Made by a program: the position numbers and the translations under genes
From: Paenarthrobacter sp. GOM3
Lineage (GTDB): Bacteria; Actinomycetota; Actinomycetes; Actinomycetales; Micrococcaceae
Direction: 5' to 3'
Length of the DNA stretch: 64,000 bases
NCBI RefSeq assembly: GCF_018215265.2
Contig: NZ_CP136562.1
Span: 4,278,001-4,342,000 of the forward strand
Notes under the pieces: generated by a model
What the model was told of the DNA's origin: nothing
What the model saw: the letters and a program-made list of their open reading frames with translations, nothing else
Database searches by the model: none
Shown here: positions 31,878 through 41,897 of the stretch, piece by piece
Numbering within the stretch: position 1 is the first letter of the stretch
How the letters are laid out: the number at the start of each line of letters is the position of its first letter

Positions 31878-33769
31878 CTAGCTATCCTGTGCGTTGAACC
31901 TGTACATGAAGGCAGCCATGGCATCACGGTTGACGGGCGCCAGGGGCCGGAAAGTGCGGTCATCCCAGCCGGTGCTGATCCCAGTGGATGCCAACCATGC
32001 GATTTCCTTGTAGAACTGGGCGTTGGCCGGAACGTCCACGAAAGGCGATGTGGCTGGCGGAACGAAGTCCGTGACCTTGGAGAAGCGGTGCAGGAAAGCG
32101 GCCATGGCATCACGGTTGACGGGTTGCAAGGGCCGGAACGTCTGGTCCGGCCAACCACCCGAGATCTTGGTTGACGCGAGCCAAGCGATTTCCTTGTAGA
32201 ACTGGCTGGTGATCGGAACGTCCACGAATGGCGACGAAACCGGGGGTGTGAAAGCAGGTTGCCCGGCCAGTCGATAGAGGAAAGCGGCCATGGCGTCCCG
32301 GTTCACGGACAGCAAGGGGCGGAAGGTGGCGTCTGGCCACCCCGTGGAGATACCGGTGGACTTCATCCAGCTGATCTGGTGGTCGAACTGTTGGCCTTCG
32401 GAGACGTCGGAGAAGTTAGCGCGAGACCAATAGGCCACTGTTCCGACGTCGGTCTGGGCGCCGCTCGTGACGGCGATTTCTTTGGCTTCGGATTGCTCCG
32501 CGACGCTTCCGGAATAGGTGGCACCAGCGAAGCGCACATTCGTAGTGTTGCCGCGGAGACGGTAGGACCCGGTGGTTAGTCCGGTGATGTCGAACCTTCC
32601 TTGGGCGTCCGTGACTGCCTTCCTCGTCACGAGCGAACCATCGCGCGTGTAGGCCTCAACTACCGCGAACGGTAAAGGATGGCCGCTTGCATCGTGGAGG
32701 AATCCCTTCATGCTCCCGCCATCCGTGCCGGAGAAATCGAACCGGGTCTTCTGCTCATTCGCCGTAAGCGTGATGGTCTGCGTAGGACCGGGCCCCTTGT
32801 CCTCACTCACGCCGCTGTAGTACTGCCCCTCATAAGAATTTTTGGCTTGGTGGGCGCTCCCGACGGTCGCCATATCCAACGCAAGTTTGTATTGTCCGGG
32901 CTGCAGTCCGCTGACGGTGTAATAACTGCTGTTAACCGGGACGTCCTTCACCACCTTGCCGCTGAGGTCATGGACAGAGACCCTATGCATGCCTTCACCC
33001 GTTGCCGGCCATGCGCTGGACACCCAACCACTGATGCTGGAGCCAGGATCGCCCGCCAGATCTGCGTTGTAGACATCCTGCTCGCCCACGATGGAAATAG
33101 TGGCGGCTTCAGCGAAGGAGGCTCCTCCTCCATGCCAACTCGTAAGGACGCCGCCGCTGGCCCGGATCCGGTAGATGCCATCAGGGACTCCACGGAGATC
33201 ATAGTGGCCACCGCTGCTTGGAAACTCTGAAGCGACAACAGCTCCGGAGGAGTCCAACGCCTCGACGACAACGGTGGTCGTATCCACGTAGTAGGGCATC
33301 TCCACCCTGCCTTGGATCCGGCCGCCGCCCATGTTTTGGTCGATCCCGTAACGTCCTGCCCCTCGTTGACCAGCACCGGAGTGTAGGTGCTCAGGTCCGA
33401 GCCGCCATAGACCTCCATGCGCGACCAGCCAGGGTCGCTGGAATAGAAATAGACCTTGTATTCTGCGGCCGGCAGGCTGGGAAGCGTATAGGAACCGTCA
33501 GAGTTCACGATGCCGGACGGAGCGTTGGAGGACGGGCTATAGAGATTTATCGCAAAGACGGAGACGGACCCCAAGTCCACATCTGAACGGACAGTAACGG
33601 TCCCGCTGATCGAACCACCCGTCGTTCCGCTCACCGTCTCCGTACGAACTGCCATAGGGGTCAAGCCAACGGCATGCGCCGGAACCATCCCCCACACCAG
33701 CGATGCCGTCAGTGTGGCAATCATCGTCATGGCGGCTGCACGCCAGTGCCGGATCCTCAGAAAAGACAC
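31878..33769 (-). pseudogene. Secreted protein with carboxypeptidase-regulatory-like repeats and three SLH-like domains, frameshifted
   Basis: The GTG at 33769 opens a signal peptide (ATLTASLVWGMVPAHA) and a first beta-sandwich domain (GGSISGTVTVRSDVDL). Near 33346 the sense moves to another frame, which continues with similar domains (GGHYDLRGVPDGIYRIRASG; DASGHPLPFAVVEAYTRDG). Three C-terminal repeats of about 65 residues follow, each with PFVDVP...FYKEIAWLAST and TFRPL.PVNRDAMAAF, an SLH-like cell-wall module. Restoring one G to the run complementary to 33345-33347 would join the frames smoothly into about 630 aa. As read, the product is 273 aa without the wall-binding part. A real mutation, phase variation or a sequencing error all fit. 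Confidence 0.8.
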
Positions 33770-33881
33770 AGATTTCCCCCGGTTTCAAGAGTGGAATGCC
33801 GTGGGTGGCACGGCGAATAGGGCCAATGCTAGTGCCATGCCACGACAGAAATGGCATCCGAGTCTCAGCTCCGGGAGAGAG

Positions 33882-36596
33882 CTACCGCGGGTCGAGCACC
33901 ACCGACTGGAAGCTGCCCCGCCCGGTCCCGGTGTATAGGAAGAGCGCACCATCACCAGCAACACCCACCACGGACGGATTGCCGGTTCCGTTGAATGCGT
34001 TGCCGAGGGCGGTGACGGAACTGAACATGTTCCAACCCGATCCCAGCGCTGTTCTTGCCAGGAAGCCGCCGGAGCCGTTGCCCGGGTAGAGCCAGAGCGA
34101 ACCGTCCGTTCCCCGCGCCATGATGTCCTCGTTGCCGTCACCATTGAAGTCGCCGCCCTGCATCACGGCGTTGAAGATGTTCCAGCCCGTGCCGATCTGG
34201 CGCCACGGCTGAAAGCCACCCACACCGTTGCCAGGGTAGAGCCAGAGGTTTCCATCGGCTGCCCGTCCCACAAGATCTGCCTTGCCGTCACCGTTGAAAT
34301 CACCCGGGGCGAGGAGTTGAGAGAAGCCTTGCCAGCCCGTACCGATTTGCTGCCGTGCCAGGAATTGTCCCTTGCCGTCCGTCGGGTAGGCCCACAGCAC
34401 CCCATCGGCAGTGCGGGCTACAAGGTCGGGGTGGCCGTCGCCGTCGAAATCTCCTGCGCTGACTACCGACGTAAAGGCGTTCCAGCCGGAGCCCACCTGC
34501 ACCCGCGGCAAGAAGCCGCCCGAACCGTTGCCGGGGTAAAGCCACAGTGTGCCGTCGGTTCCGCGGGCGAGGATGTCAGCGACAGCATCGCCGTCGAAAT
34601 CGCCTGCCTCCCAGACCTGGGCGAACTGGCCCCATCCAGCACCGATAGCAAGGCGATCAGCGAAACCGGAACCATCTCCCGGATACAAACGCATGCTCCC
34701 GGACGACGTCACCGCCAGGACATCCGTACGCTGATCGGCAGTGAAATCCTGCCCGCTCACCAGGTCGCCAACGCTGTTCCAACCACTACCGACGGCGACG
34801 CGCGGCCCGAAGCCACCCCAGCCATTACCGGGATATAGATAAAGAGTGCCGTCGCTTGCCCGCGCCAGCAGCCCGGCTCCGGCGCCGCCGAAGGAACCGT
34901 CAGAGGTGATACTGGTGAAACCGTTCCATCCGGAACCGACCTGCGACCAAGCCCGGAATCCGCCCTTGCCGTCGCTTGGGTAGAGCCACAGGGTGCCATC
35001 GGGCTTGGTGGCCATGAGGTCGGGGCGGGCATCGCCGTCGAAGTCGCCCACGCCGATGATATTTGAGAAGCCTTGCCAACCGGATCCGATCTGCCTGCTA
35101 GCGAGGAATCCGTCCTTCCCGTTACCCGGGTACAGCAGCAAGTCACCATCGCTGGTGCGCGCCAGGATGTCTCCGCGGCCGTCGCCATCAAAGTCCGAGA
35201 TACCGGTGATGGCGTTGAAGATGTTCCAGCCGGAGCCCACCTGTCGGGGGTTATCGAGCCGGTTGCCTGGCAAGCCCGCGTAAAGCATCAGGCTCCCGTC
35301 CGACTCCCTGGACAGCACGTCGGCCAGTTTGTCACCGTCGAAATCGCCCGCGGAGAAGCGGACTTTCGCAGTCAGTCTCGGATCAGCAAAAATAGTGACC
35401 GACGCCGACGTCTTGCTGACCGCGTTGATGGTCACCTGGGTTCCGGTGTACGTGGTGAACGTACTGCCCGCCTGCCATGCGTGGTTCTTGGCGTAGTAAG
35501 GCTCGGTAAAGGGAACCGTTGACGGCATCAGGATCAGCGAGGAGGCAATGGTGGCGCCGCCCCGCTGGACAACCTTGACTCCCATATTGCCCTGCGGCCT
35601 GCCGGCGTCGCCCAAGTAGCTGTCGTAGCCAGCCGGTTCCCTTAGCTCCAGGTAGTAGACCTCTTTGCTGATGGGGTCGGTGAACTTGATGGCACGCTGC
35701 GCATCGGTGCCACCCCACGGCTTGAGCGTGTAGGTCTTGGCGCCCGTGGCCACTCCGACATCCCTGATTTCATCGCCTCGTCCCAGCTTGGCGTAATCCC
35801 AGAATGTTGAACTGACCACCGGTTGGGCGTACTGCGCCGCGCCCATAAGGTCGGTGGTGTCGCCGTACTCGCGGATGTAGCAGGACGGGTCGGTGAAACG
35901 TCCGTCGCTGTTAACGCCGACGTCGGATGCGCCACTGCCGCACTGCAATGCGTCTGCGTGTATCAGGCCGATGACGTGACCGAATTCGTGGCTCATGACA
36001 TTGTTCGAGAAGTTGCTGAGCTGCGGCATGAGAACCCGACCACTGTAGGCTCCGCTGCTGTACCCGGCGCCCAACGCGTTGCCGGACAGCGTGGACGTCG
36101 GAATGAAGATGACCAGCGCCGTGTACGGACTGGCCGACCATTGAAGCTCGCTGGTGATCGTGGAAATGATGGTGCCGTAGCTGTCCGTTGAGCGGGCCTT
36201 CGACTGGAAGCCCTCCACCCTGCTGTTGACGGTCATGGAGAGCTTGTTGTCCGTCATCGCCTTCCAGTAATTACTGGTGGACACGACGGCCTGCTCGGCG
36301 CCGGTCATGGAAACGGGGTTGCCGTTGTCCGCGAGCTTTGCCGTCACCAACCGCACACGGATGTCCCCGCTGGGCCCGGTGGCCGCCACGGTGTTGTCCG
36401 GCGCGGTGTCCAACGGAGAAGCGTCGGGTCCTTCGAAAGTATGGTCCGAGTGCGGCGTCCCCTCCACGAACCGGACATTCGGGTTGTCCGGCCCTGGAAC
36501 CGGCACGGCCGTAGCCGGAGCCTGTACGAAAAACAGGCCAGTGGCGAAAACCATTAGACCGGTGGACAAAGCGATGGATCGCCGCAAAACTCCCAT
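33882..36596 (-). CDS. Secreted zincin metalloprotease with ten FG-GAP/VCBS-type repeats
   Basis: A 904-aa exported protein. The ATG at 36596 follows caggaga. Signal peptide: residues ~1-30 (LMVFATGLFFVQAPATA). The protease domain has HEFGHVIGLIH, the extended HExxHxxGxxH zinc site of metzincin-like enzymes, with SSTFWDYAKLGRG after it. From about residue 415, ten repeats of ~50 residues follow, each with GSGWN.F, GDFDGDG..D and LWLYPGNG.GGF; the DxDGDG loops are calcium-binding in FG-GAP/integrin-type propellers. Repeats 4, 5 and 10 have degenerate calcium loops. It probably acts in the wall or outside the cell on a protein; target unknown. Its neighbour is another surface protein. Confidence 0.87.
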   Translation of the reverse strand: MGVLRRSIALSTGLMVFATGLFFVQAPATAVPVPGPDNPNVRFVEGTPHSDHTFEGPDASPLDTAPDNTVAATGPSGDIRVRLVTAKLADNGNPVSMTGAEQAVVSTSNYWKAMTDNKLSMTVNSRVEGFQSKARSTDSYGTIISTITSELQWSASPYTALVIFIPTSTLSGNALGAGYSSGAYSGRVLMPQLSNFSNNVMSHEFGHVIGLIHADALQCGSGASDVGVNSDGRFTDPSCYIREYGDTTDLMGAAQYAQPVVSSTFWDYAKLGRGDEIRDVGVATGAKTYTLKPWGGTDAQRAIKFTDPISKEVYYLELREPAGYDSYLGDAGRPQGNMGVKVVQRGGATIASSLILMPSTVPFTEPYYAKNHAWQAGSTFTTYTGTQVTINAVSKTSASVTIFADPRLTAKVRFSAGDFDGDKLADVLSRESDGSLMLYAGLPGNRLDNPRQVGSGWNIFNAITGISDFDGDGRGDILARTSDGDLLLYPGNGKDGFLASRQIGSGWQGFSNIIGVGDFDGDARPDLMATKPDGTLWLYPSDGKGGFRAWSQVGSGWNGFTSITSDGSFGGAGAGLLARASDGTLYLYPGNGWGGFGPRVAVGSGWNSVGDLVSGQDFTADQRTDVLAVTSSGSMRLYPGDGSGFADRLAIGAGWGQFAQVWEAGDFDGDAVADILARGTDGTLWLYPGNGSGGFLPRVQVGSGWNAFTSVVSAGDFDGDGHPDLVARTADGVLWAYPTDGKGQFLARQQIGTGWQGFSQLLAPGDFNGDGKADLVGRAADGNLWLYPGNGVGGFQPWRQIGTGWNIFNAVMQGGDFNGDGNEDIMARGTDGSLWLYPGNGSGGFLARTALGSGWNMFSSVTALGNAFNGTGNPSVVGVAGDGALFLYTGTGRGSFQSVVLDPR

Positions 36597-36791
36597 TGAT
36601 TCTCCTGGGGAACGGAGCCTGTGGCTCCTGTGAGTCTCAAGAGCCACAGTCAGGTTACAGGCGGCTCGACAGTACCCTGCGCACATGCGGGCGTAACGTC
36701 GGCGAGTCTTTGATCCTTCGGACGGGGGCTTGGTGGGGGGTGCGGTGGGGGACGTCTGGGAAACGCTTCCTGCGCGAACATTGCCGCGCTC

Positions 36792-38807
36792 ATGCCGGCA
36801 GCCCGGAAGGCCCTCCTGGGCCTGGCAAAGATCGGCGGGCCCTGGGTCAAATCAGGCGCAGAAGCAGCCTTGACCGGCGACAACGCCGAAATCGTCGCCT
36901 ACATCAAAACCGGCCGGCAGGTCGCGCTCGAACAAGACCAGTTCGACGAAGCCATGACCTACGCCTACAAAGCACCGTTGGCCATCACCATCGCAGCCCA
37001 GGAAGCCGTCGCTGAATTCGTCACCACCACCCGGTACCAGCTCGAAGCCGGGGCCAAGGAACTCCAGGTAACGTATCTGCTCGATCCCGCCAGCCCCAGT
37101 GGCCCTAAGGTCCGCGAAGCGGCCGCGCGGGCACTGGACAGCGGTGACCCGAACAAAATCAGAATCTTCCTCGAAGAGGAATACCAGCTACAGAAAGACC
37201 TCGACGACAGAAAAACCGCCAACGACATACTCGACTCTGGTGGACCCGAAGCCAAGGTCGCCGCTGAGATAGCGCTCGAAGGACCCGTCTCAGCCATGCG
37301 GTACTTCATCAAGTCCCGCTTGAAGGAAGCCACCGCACGCGATTTGGAAACTAAATCGCACGTCGCAGCCATCGACGCCAGCATCTCAAAGGCAGCCAAG
37401 TACGCCTATCAAGCACAGGCCGACGCCTACGAAGCAGCCCGCGTAGCGGCAGTCGCCCGTCAAGCCAGTGCCGACGCCAACAGTTACGCGGCCCAAGCCG
37501 CAACATATAAAAACAACGCGGCAGCCTCCGCTGCGGCAGCAGTGAATCAGGCCAACCTGGCCAAAGACTCCGCAGCCCAAGCCGAACAATCCCTCGCAAC
37601 CGCCCGACAGGCCGCGGAGCAGGCCCGCGCCGACGCCAAGACAGCGCAAGTCCACGCCGCAGACGCCGCCACGTCAGCAAGCAACGCCGCCGCCGCAGCT
37701 GCCACAGCAAGCCAGGCCGCCGCCAACGCACAGCAATCGGCCTTCAATGCAGGAAAGGACGCCGACGCGGCCGCAGCAGCTGCCACAGAAGCGGTGACCA
37801 TCGCCACCAACCTCCAACGCGAGGAGGACGCTGCCGCGAACATGGCAAAAGCGGCCGCTAACACCACCGGTACTGTCACAGACGAGGAACTCGCGGCGGC
37901 CGAAGCCGCCGGAGGACCGGAAAACGCCGAAAAGCTCCGTCAAGCACACGAAACCCTCGCCGAAGGTGATATCACCGACTTCATCATCAAAGAAGGCGGC
38001 CAGCTCCTCCTGGACTTCTTCGGCATCACCGACATCATCAACTGCTTCACTAAGGGCGATATCGGCGCCTGCGGCATGGCACTGATCGGTGTCCTTCCCA
38101 TCGGCAAACTCTTCAAAGCCGCCGAAGCCATCGCACTCGTGGGTCGGATCCTGCCCAAAGCCGCGGCCTTCTTCACCCGCCACCAAGACGCCATCAAATG
38201 GATCGAAAAAAATGCCAACAACCCGGTTGTCTGCACGGTTGGAGGGGCCGGCAGGGTAAGTTCCCTCTCAGGATCCTCCACCCTCGTCATCACAGCAGGG
38301 GTCTACAAGAAGAACGCCGCTGGAAACAGCCAGCCCCTCATGCAAAGGGCATCCGCCCAAGGGTGCAAGTTTGACAACAAAAACCCCGCTTATGACACAC
38401 CGCCTAAGGGCAGTTCACTCATCGGTAGGTGGGGTGAATACGCTGTCGAACAGCTGCTCGGCGTCAGTCTGTCTGGAAAGACCGCTGTTCAGGTTACCGG
38501 CATGTCAAAGAAACGTTTCCCGGACCTCATGGAGAAAGTAGGCGGGAACCTGACTGGCAACGTAATTGAAGTCAAGAACGTAAAGCAATTCAGGATGACT
38601 AGTCAGATCAAAGACTTCCTGACTTACGCCCAGCACACCGATGCGAGTAAGCCCGCCGGCAAATTGATCATTTACAAACGGAAGGACACACTCGGGACCG
38701 ACCGGTCGAAGGCTGACTTCCCAGAAGCGCTGAAATCCTATTATGACCGGGGGCTTGTCGAGTTCAGAGACCTACCCGACTCCTTGGACGGTACATGGAC
38801 CAAATAA
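36792..38807 (+). CDS. Polymorphic-toxin-like protein: ALF-type repeats, coiled coil, C-terminal REase-like nuclease
   Basis: 671 aa. Residues ~1-190 hold ALF-like short repeats (AARKALLG, SGAEAALTGDNAEIVAYIKTG, REAAARALDSGDPNKIRIFL, AEIALEGPVSAMRYFIKSRL). Residues ~200-350 are an Ala-rich coiled coil. A hydrophobic stretch (~415-460) precedes the tip. The last ~120 residues look like a PD-(D/E)xK nuclease (Tox-REase type): RWGEYAVEQLL, KKRFPDLM, GNVIEVKNV and SQIKDFLTYAQ. No signal peptide or ribosome site is seen at the ATG, and ALF-like sense (NIAALMPAARKALLG) begins at or before it, so the N-terminus is probably lost or truncated. The two following genes are the likely immunity partners. 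Confidence 0.75.
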   Translation: MPAARKALLGLAKIGGPWVKSGAEAALTGDNAEIVAYIKTGRQVALEQDQFDEAMTYAYKAPLAITIAAQEAVAEFVTTTRYQLEAGAKELQVTYLLDPASPSGPKVREAAARALDSGDPNKIRIFLEEEYQLQKDLDDRKTANDILDSGGPEAKVAAEIALEGPVSAMRYFIKSRLKEATARDLETKSHVAAIDASISKAAKYAYQAQADAYEAARVAAVARQASADANSYAAQAATYKNNAAASAAAAVNQANLAKDSAAQAEQSLATARQAAEQARADAKTAQVHAADAATSASNAAAAAATASQAAANAQQSAFNAGKDADAAAAAATEAVTIATNLQREEDAAANMAKAAANTTGTVTDEELAAAEAAGGPENAEKLRQAHETLAEGDITDFIIKEGGQLLLDFFGITDIINCFTKGDIGACGMALIGVLPIGKLFKAAEAIALVGRILPKAAAFFTRHQDAIKWIEKNANNPVVCTVGGAGRVSSLSGSSTLVITAGVYKKNAAGNSQPLMQRASAQGCKFDNKNPAYDTPPKGSSLIGRWGEYAVEQLLGVSLSGKTAVQVTGMSKKRFPDLMEKVGGNLTGNVIEVKNVKQFRMTSQIKDFLTYAQHTDASKPAGKLIIYKRKDTLGTDRSKADFPEALKSYYDRGLVEFRDLPDSLDGTWTK

Positions 38808-38843
38808 TTCGGAGGACGCACACAGACAGGAGACAATTTTCGT

Positions 38844-40043
38844 ATGTCCTATGATTTGACGGTCTACTGTCCGGGTTCCCCTTCTGTTGATCAGGTGCGG
38901 TTGCTTGTGGGTAATATCCGTGGGTTGCATGCCGATCCGACCGTTTCCAAGGATGACGGCGTGGTGGTGCTTCGCGGTGTGAAGAGAGGCTATAGCTTCA
39001 CCGTTGACGGGCCGTTCTCCGTCGAGGCCGAAGACCTCCCGGAGGAGATCACTGCGGTCCTACCCGATGCGGCCACGTTGTTTCAGGTCCTGGTTGAGGG
39101 AACCCAAGAGGCCGAGATTCCGCATGGTGTCCGTTTCGCACGGAAACTGGCCAAAGGCTGCCACGGCGTGGTGATGGACGAACAAACAGGCGAAATATGG
39201 CCACAACTCAGAATCCCCCACGAGCAAACCAGGGCGGCTGAAGTAGCCGAAAGCGACGAATTCTGGCTGAGTTGGTATCTCTTGGAAGAGGACCTCCCGC
39301 CAGATTTCCTGCAGCGCTACCTACGGATAGCTGGAGAAGTCCTGCCCCAAGCTGTGCCCGAGCGCTATGGCACCCACGAGCCTTTTGAACTTTTTGATTC
39401 AACTGGCTCTGAGGGTTTCGTCGCCGAGTACTACGGCAGCGAAGCTAATAAATGGGAAGTTCATTACAGGAGCCCTCTACCGGTCACCGCTGGGACAATC
39501 GACGGTCCGCAGATGGCCCGGGGCAATCCATTCACTCAGATCAGCCTTTGCTTGCACCGCCCAGCCTTAGTCGACGACGGGTTACGAGCCGCACTTCGTC
39601 AATTCTTCGTCACTGTTGCAGACGAACTTGAAGCCGTTTTCGCTTGTGCGGAGGTAAGAAGCGGTCCGGATATGCTTCGCAGCCCGAACTTTTTCCTCCC
39701 ACCCCTCCAATGGGTTGGCTTCCCGCCATATCCTTTGTGTTGGGTCTGGGTCGGTCGCAGACTTCAACGCGAGATTGGTCCTTTCCTTGGTCCAAATGCG
39801 TCAAACCACAACGGCGGGCTGTTCCGTGCGTTCAGCGACACCCCCCTCGACCGACACGCCCTTACAAAAGCACTCGGTCCAGAAAATTTGCCCTGGATTC
39901 CGGTCGAGTACTCTGCTGCCTATCCCGCGGACTCTCGTGCAATGGCTCCTCTCGCCCCTGCCAAAGTCATCCCTGAAATCCTCCGCAACCGCGAACCCCT
40001 CGACCTTCCCCCAGGCATCTACAACCCACCGAGAAAAGCATGA
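38844..40043 (+). CDS. Putative immunity protein, paralogue 1
   Basis: A 399-aa cytosolic protein without signal or membrane segments. Ribosome site acaggagac precedes the ATG. It begins 36 bp after the toxin-like gene. I do not recognise the family; the order toxin-then-this is the main reason to call it immunity. The first ~112 residues and the last ~25 are nearly identical, also at DNA level, to the next gene, while the middle has diverged. Conserved middle patterns include LEEDLP.DFLQ, GNPFT.I, PP.QWVGF.PYPL.WVW and HNGGLFRAFSD. Confidence 0.6.
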   Translation: MSYDLTVYCPGSPSVDQVRLLVGNIRGLHADPTVSKDDGVVVLRGVKRGYSFTVDGPFSVEAEDLPEEITAVLPDAATLFQVLVEGTQEAEIPHGVRFARKLAKGCHGVVMDEQTGEIWPQLRIPHEQTRAAEVAESDEFWLSWYLLEEDLPPDFLQRYLRIAGEVLPQAVPERYGTHEPFELFDSTGSEGFVAEYYGSEANKWEVHYRSPLPVTAGTIDGPQMARGNPFTQISLCLHRPALVDDGLRAALRQFFVTVADELEAVFACAEVRSGPDMLRSPNFFLPPLQWVGFPPYPLCWVWVGRRLQREIGPFLGPNASNHNGGLFRAFSDTPLDRHALTKALGPENLPWIPVEYSAAYPADSRAMAPLAPAKVIPEILRNREPLDLPPGIYNPPRKA

Positions 40044-40103
40044 CCACGGTAGCCATGGCACAAAACTCATGCCCTCGAAGCCCCGTCAAAGAAAGAGCCA
40101 GCT

Positions 40104-41300
40104 GTGTCCTATGACCTGACGGTTTACTGTCCGGGTTCCCCTACGGTCGATGAGGTGCGGTTGCTTGTGGGGAATACCCGTGGGCTGCACGCCGATCCGA
40201 CCGTTTCCAAGGATGACGGCGTGGTGGTGCTTCGCGGTGTGAAGAGGGGGTACAGCTTCACCGTTGACGGGCCGTTCCCCGTCGAGGCTGAAGACCTCCC
40301 GGAGGAGATCACCTCGGTCCTACCCGATGCGGCAAGAGTGTTTCAGGTCCTGGTGGAAGGGACCCAGGAGGCTGAGATTCCGCACGGTATCCGGTTCGCC
40401 CGGAAACTGGCCAAGGCCTGCCGTGGGGTAGTCATGGACGAACAAACCACCGACGTCTGGCCCCTACCCCGGCCGGTGAAAGCTCCACCAAGAACGGAGC
40501 CGAAGCCGGAGCGACGAGACGTTTGGATCAGTTGGCTGATCCTGGAAGAGGACCTCCCTACAGACTTTCTGCAGGGCTATCTCCGGATCGCCCGAGAGGT
40601 ACTCCCGGAAGCGGTCCCGGTGCGTTTCGGCAAGTACGAACCCCTTCAGTTCCGTTTCGATTCCAGCGGTGAAGAAGGTTTCATCGATGAGTTTTACAAC
40701 GATGATTCCAATGGCTGGGACATCTACTACAAGAACCCGCCACCGGTCACCTACGGAAAGATCGCGGCCCCGCAGCTCTCCGAAGGTAACCCGTTCACCC
40801 GAATCACCCTGGTCGTGGACGGTCATGCCCTTACCGATAGTGCGCTCAGGAGCGCACTTCGCCGGTTCTTCCTTGCCGTGGCAACCGAGCTCGGGGCGCT
40901 CTACGCTTCGGCCGAAGTTGAACGCTACCAAGACATGGGCCGCGTGCCCACCTTCTACGTTCCACCAGTGCAGTGGGTGGGTTTCCAGCCCTACCCGCTC
41001 TGGTGGGTATGGGCCGGACCCCGGCTCGCACCCGAAATCGGTCGTTTTCTTAGTCCAAGCGCCGAAGAACACAACGGGGGGCTGTTCCGTGCCTTCAGCG
41101 ACCAGCCACTGGACCGCGACGCCCTCACGGACGTTCTCGGTCCCGAAAACTTGCCATGGATCCCGGCCGAATACTCCGCAACCTACACAGACGGCCAAAT
41201 GGCACCCCTCGCCGTCGCGTCCGTGATCCCTGAAATCCTCCGCAACCGCGAACCCCTCGACCTTCCCCCAGGCATCTACAACCCACCAAGGAAAGCCTAA
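40104..41300 (+). CDS. Putative immunity protein, paralogue 2
   Basis: A 398-aa tandem paralogue of the preceding gene, starting at GTG 40104 (aaagaaagagcc upstream). The 5' ~340 bp and 3' ~80 bp almost match those of paralogue 1, displaced by 1,260 bp; the central ~240 residues are only partly alike. Such a pattern fits duplication followed by diversification of the toxin-contacting part, or gene conversion at the ends. It may protect against a different nuclease tip than the one encoded here. Confidence 0.6.
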   Translation: MSYDLTVYCPGSPTVDEVRLLVGNTRGLHADPTVSKDDGVVVLRGVKRGYSFTVDGPFPVEAEDLPEEITSVLPDAARVFQVLVEGTQEAEIPHGIRFARKLAKACRGVVMDEQTTDVWPLPRPVKAPPRTEPKPERRDVWISWLILEEDLPTDFLQGYLRIAREVLPEAVPVRFGKYEPLQFRFDSSGEEGFIDEFYNDDSNGWDIYYKNPPPVTYGKIAAPQLSEGNPFTRITLVVDGHALTDSALRSALRRFFLAVATELGALYASAEVERYQDMGRVPTFYVPPVQWVGFQPYPLWWVWAGPRLAPEIGRFLSPSAEEHNGGLFRAFSDQPLDRDALTDVLGPENLPWIPAEYSATYTDGQMAPLAVASVIPEILRNREPLDLPPGIYNPPRKA

Positions 41301-41362
41301 ACACGACTCCCGGCCACCCACCACCACCACCTACTGGTTGTCCGGTTCACGCGACGGTCCAA

Positions 41363-41408
41363 GAGTGTCCCACTTCCTTGGAACTGCGACACCCTCAGTG
41401 GGACACTC
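41363..41408. terminator. 12-bp inverted repeat after the immunity pair
   Basis: GAGTGTCCCACT (41363-41374) and AGTGGGACACTC (41397-41408) are perfect inverse copies around a 22-bp spacer. It probably ends the toxin/immunity transcript; no T-run follows. The rest of 41301-41559 shows no gene. Confidence 0.45.
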
Positions 41409-41559
41409 CCCCACGCATCTGAATCTGCGAGACCCAGGGAAACATTAACGTCCCGTATGTAATTCCAAAAAGTCATGCAACAAATCCCTGTTACAGAGAC
41501 AACTTTCGGCACGGTTCAGACCGTGACTTTCGGGGGTAAATATCGTCTTCTCCACGGCG

Positions 41560-41688
41560 CTATTTGACGCACTTGGCAATTTCCGAGGACTTGTAGGCAG
41601 CTTCGGCTTCGGCACTGTGCGTCACGCGCTGGAACGCTGTGCGGGTCATGATCAACGCGTCCCACTGGTTCGAGGCGGCACGGGCCAC
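41560..41688 (-). pseudogene. Short orphan frame, possible gene remnant
   Basis: A 42-codon frame from GTG 41688 with good codon character (VARAASNQWDALIM, then TRTAFQRVTHSAEAEAAYKS). An in-frame stop lies upstream at 41701-41703, so a longer parent gene would be truncated here. No family was recognised and no ribosome site is clear. The stretch 41689-41897 holds nothing else that I can identify. Confidence 0.3.
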
Positions 41689-41897
41689 GAACTGCCGGCC
41701 TCAGCACCCGTGCCACAGCCGCGCGCTGGTGCTATAGACCCGGAGAACGACGGAGTTGAAGCGCCGGTTGTCCTCGCCAACGAGCGGGTTGCCCGTTCGG
41801 GGTTCCTCCCACGCCCACTCGCTCAAACGCTCCTGCAGCAGCTGCGCTTATTCCTGGGAGGCCGGGGTTCAGGACCCTGCGCTAGTCTTCGCCTTCC

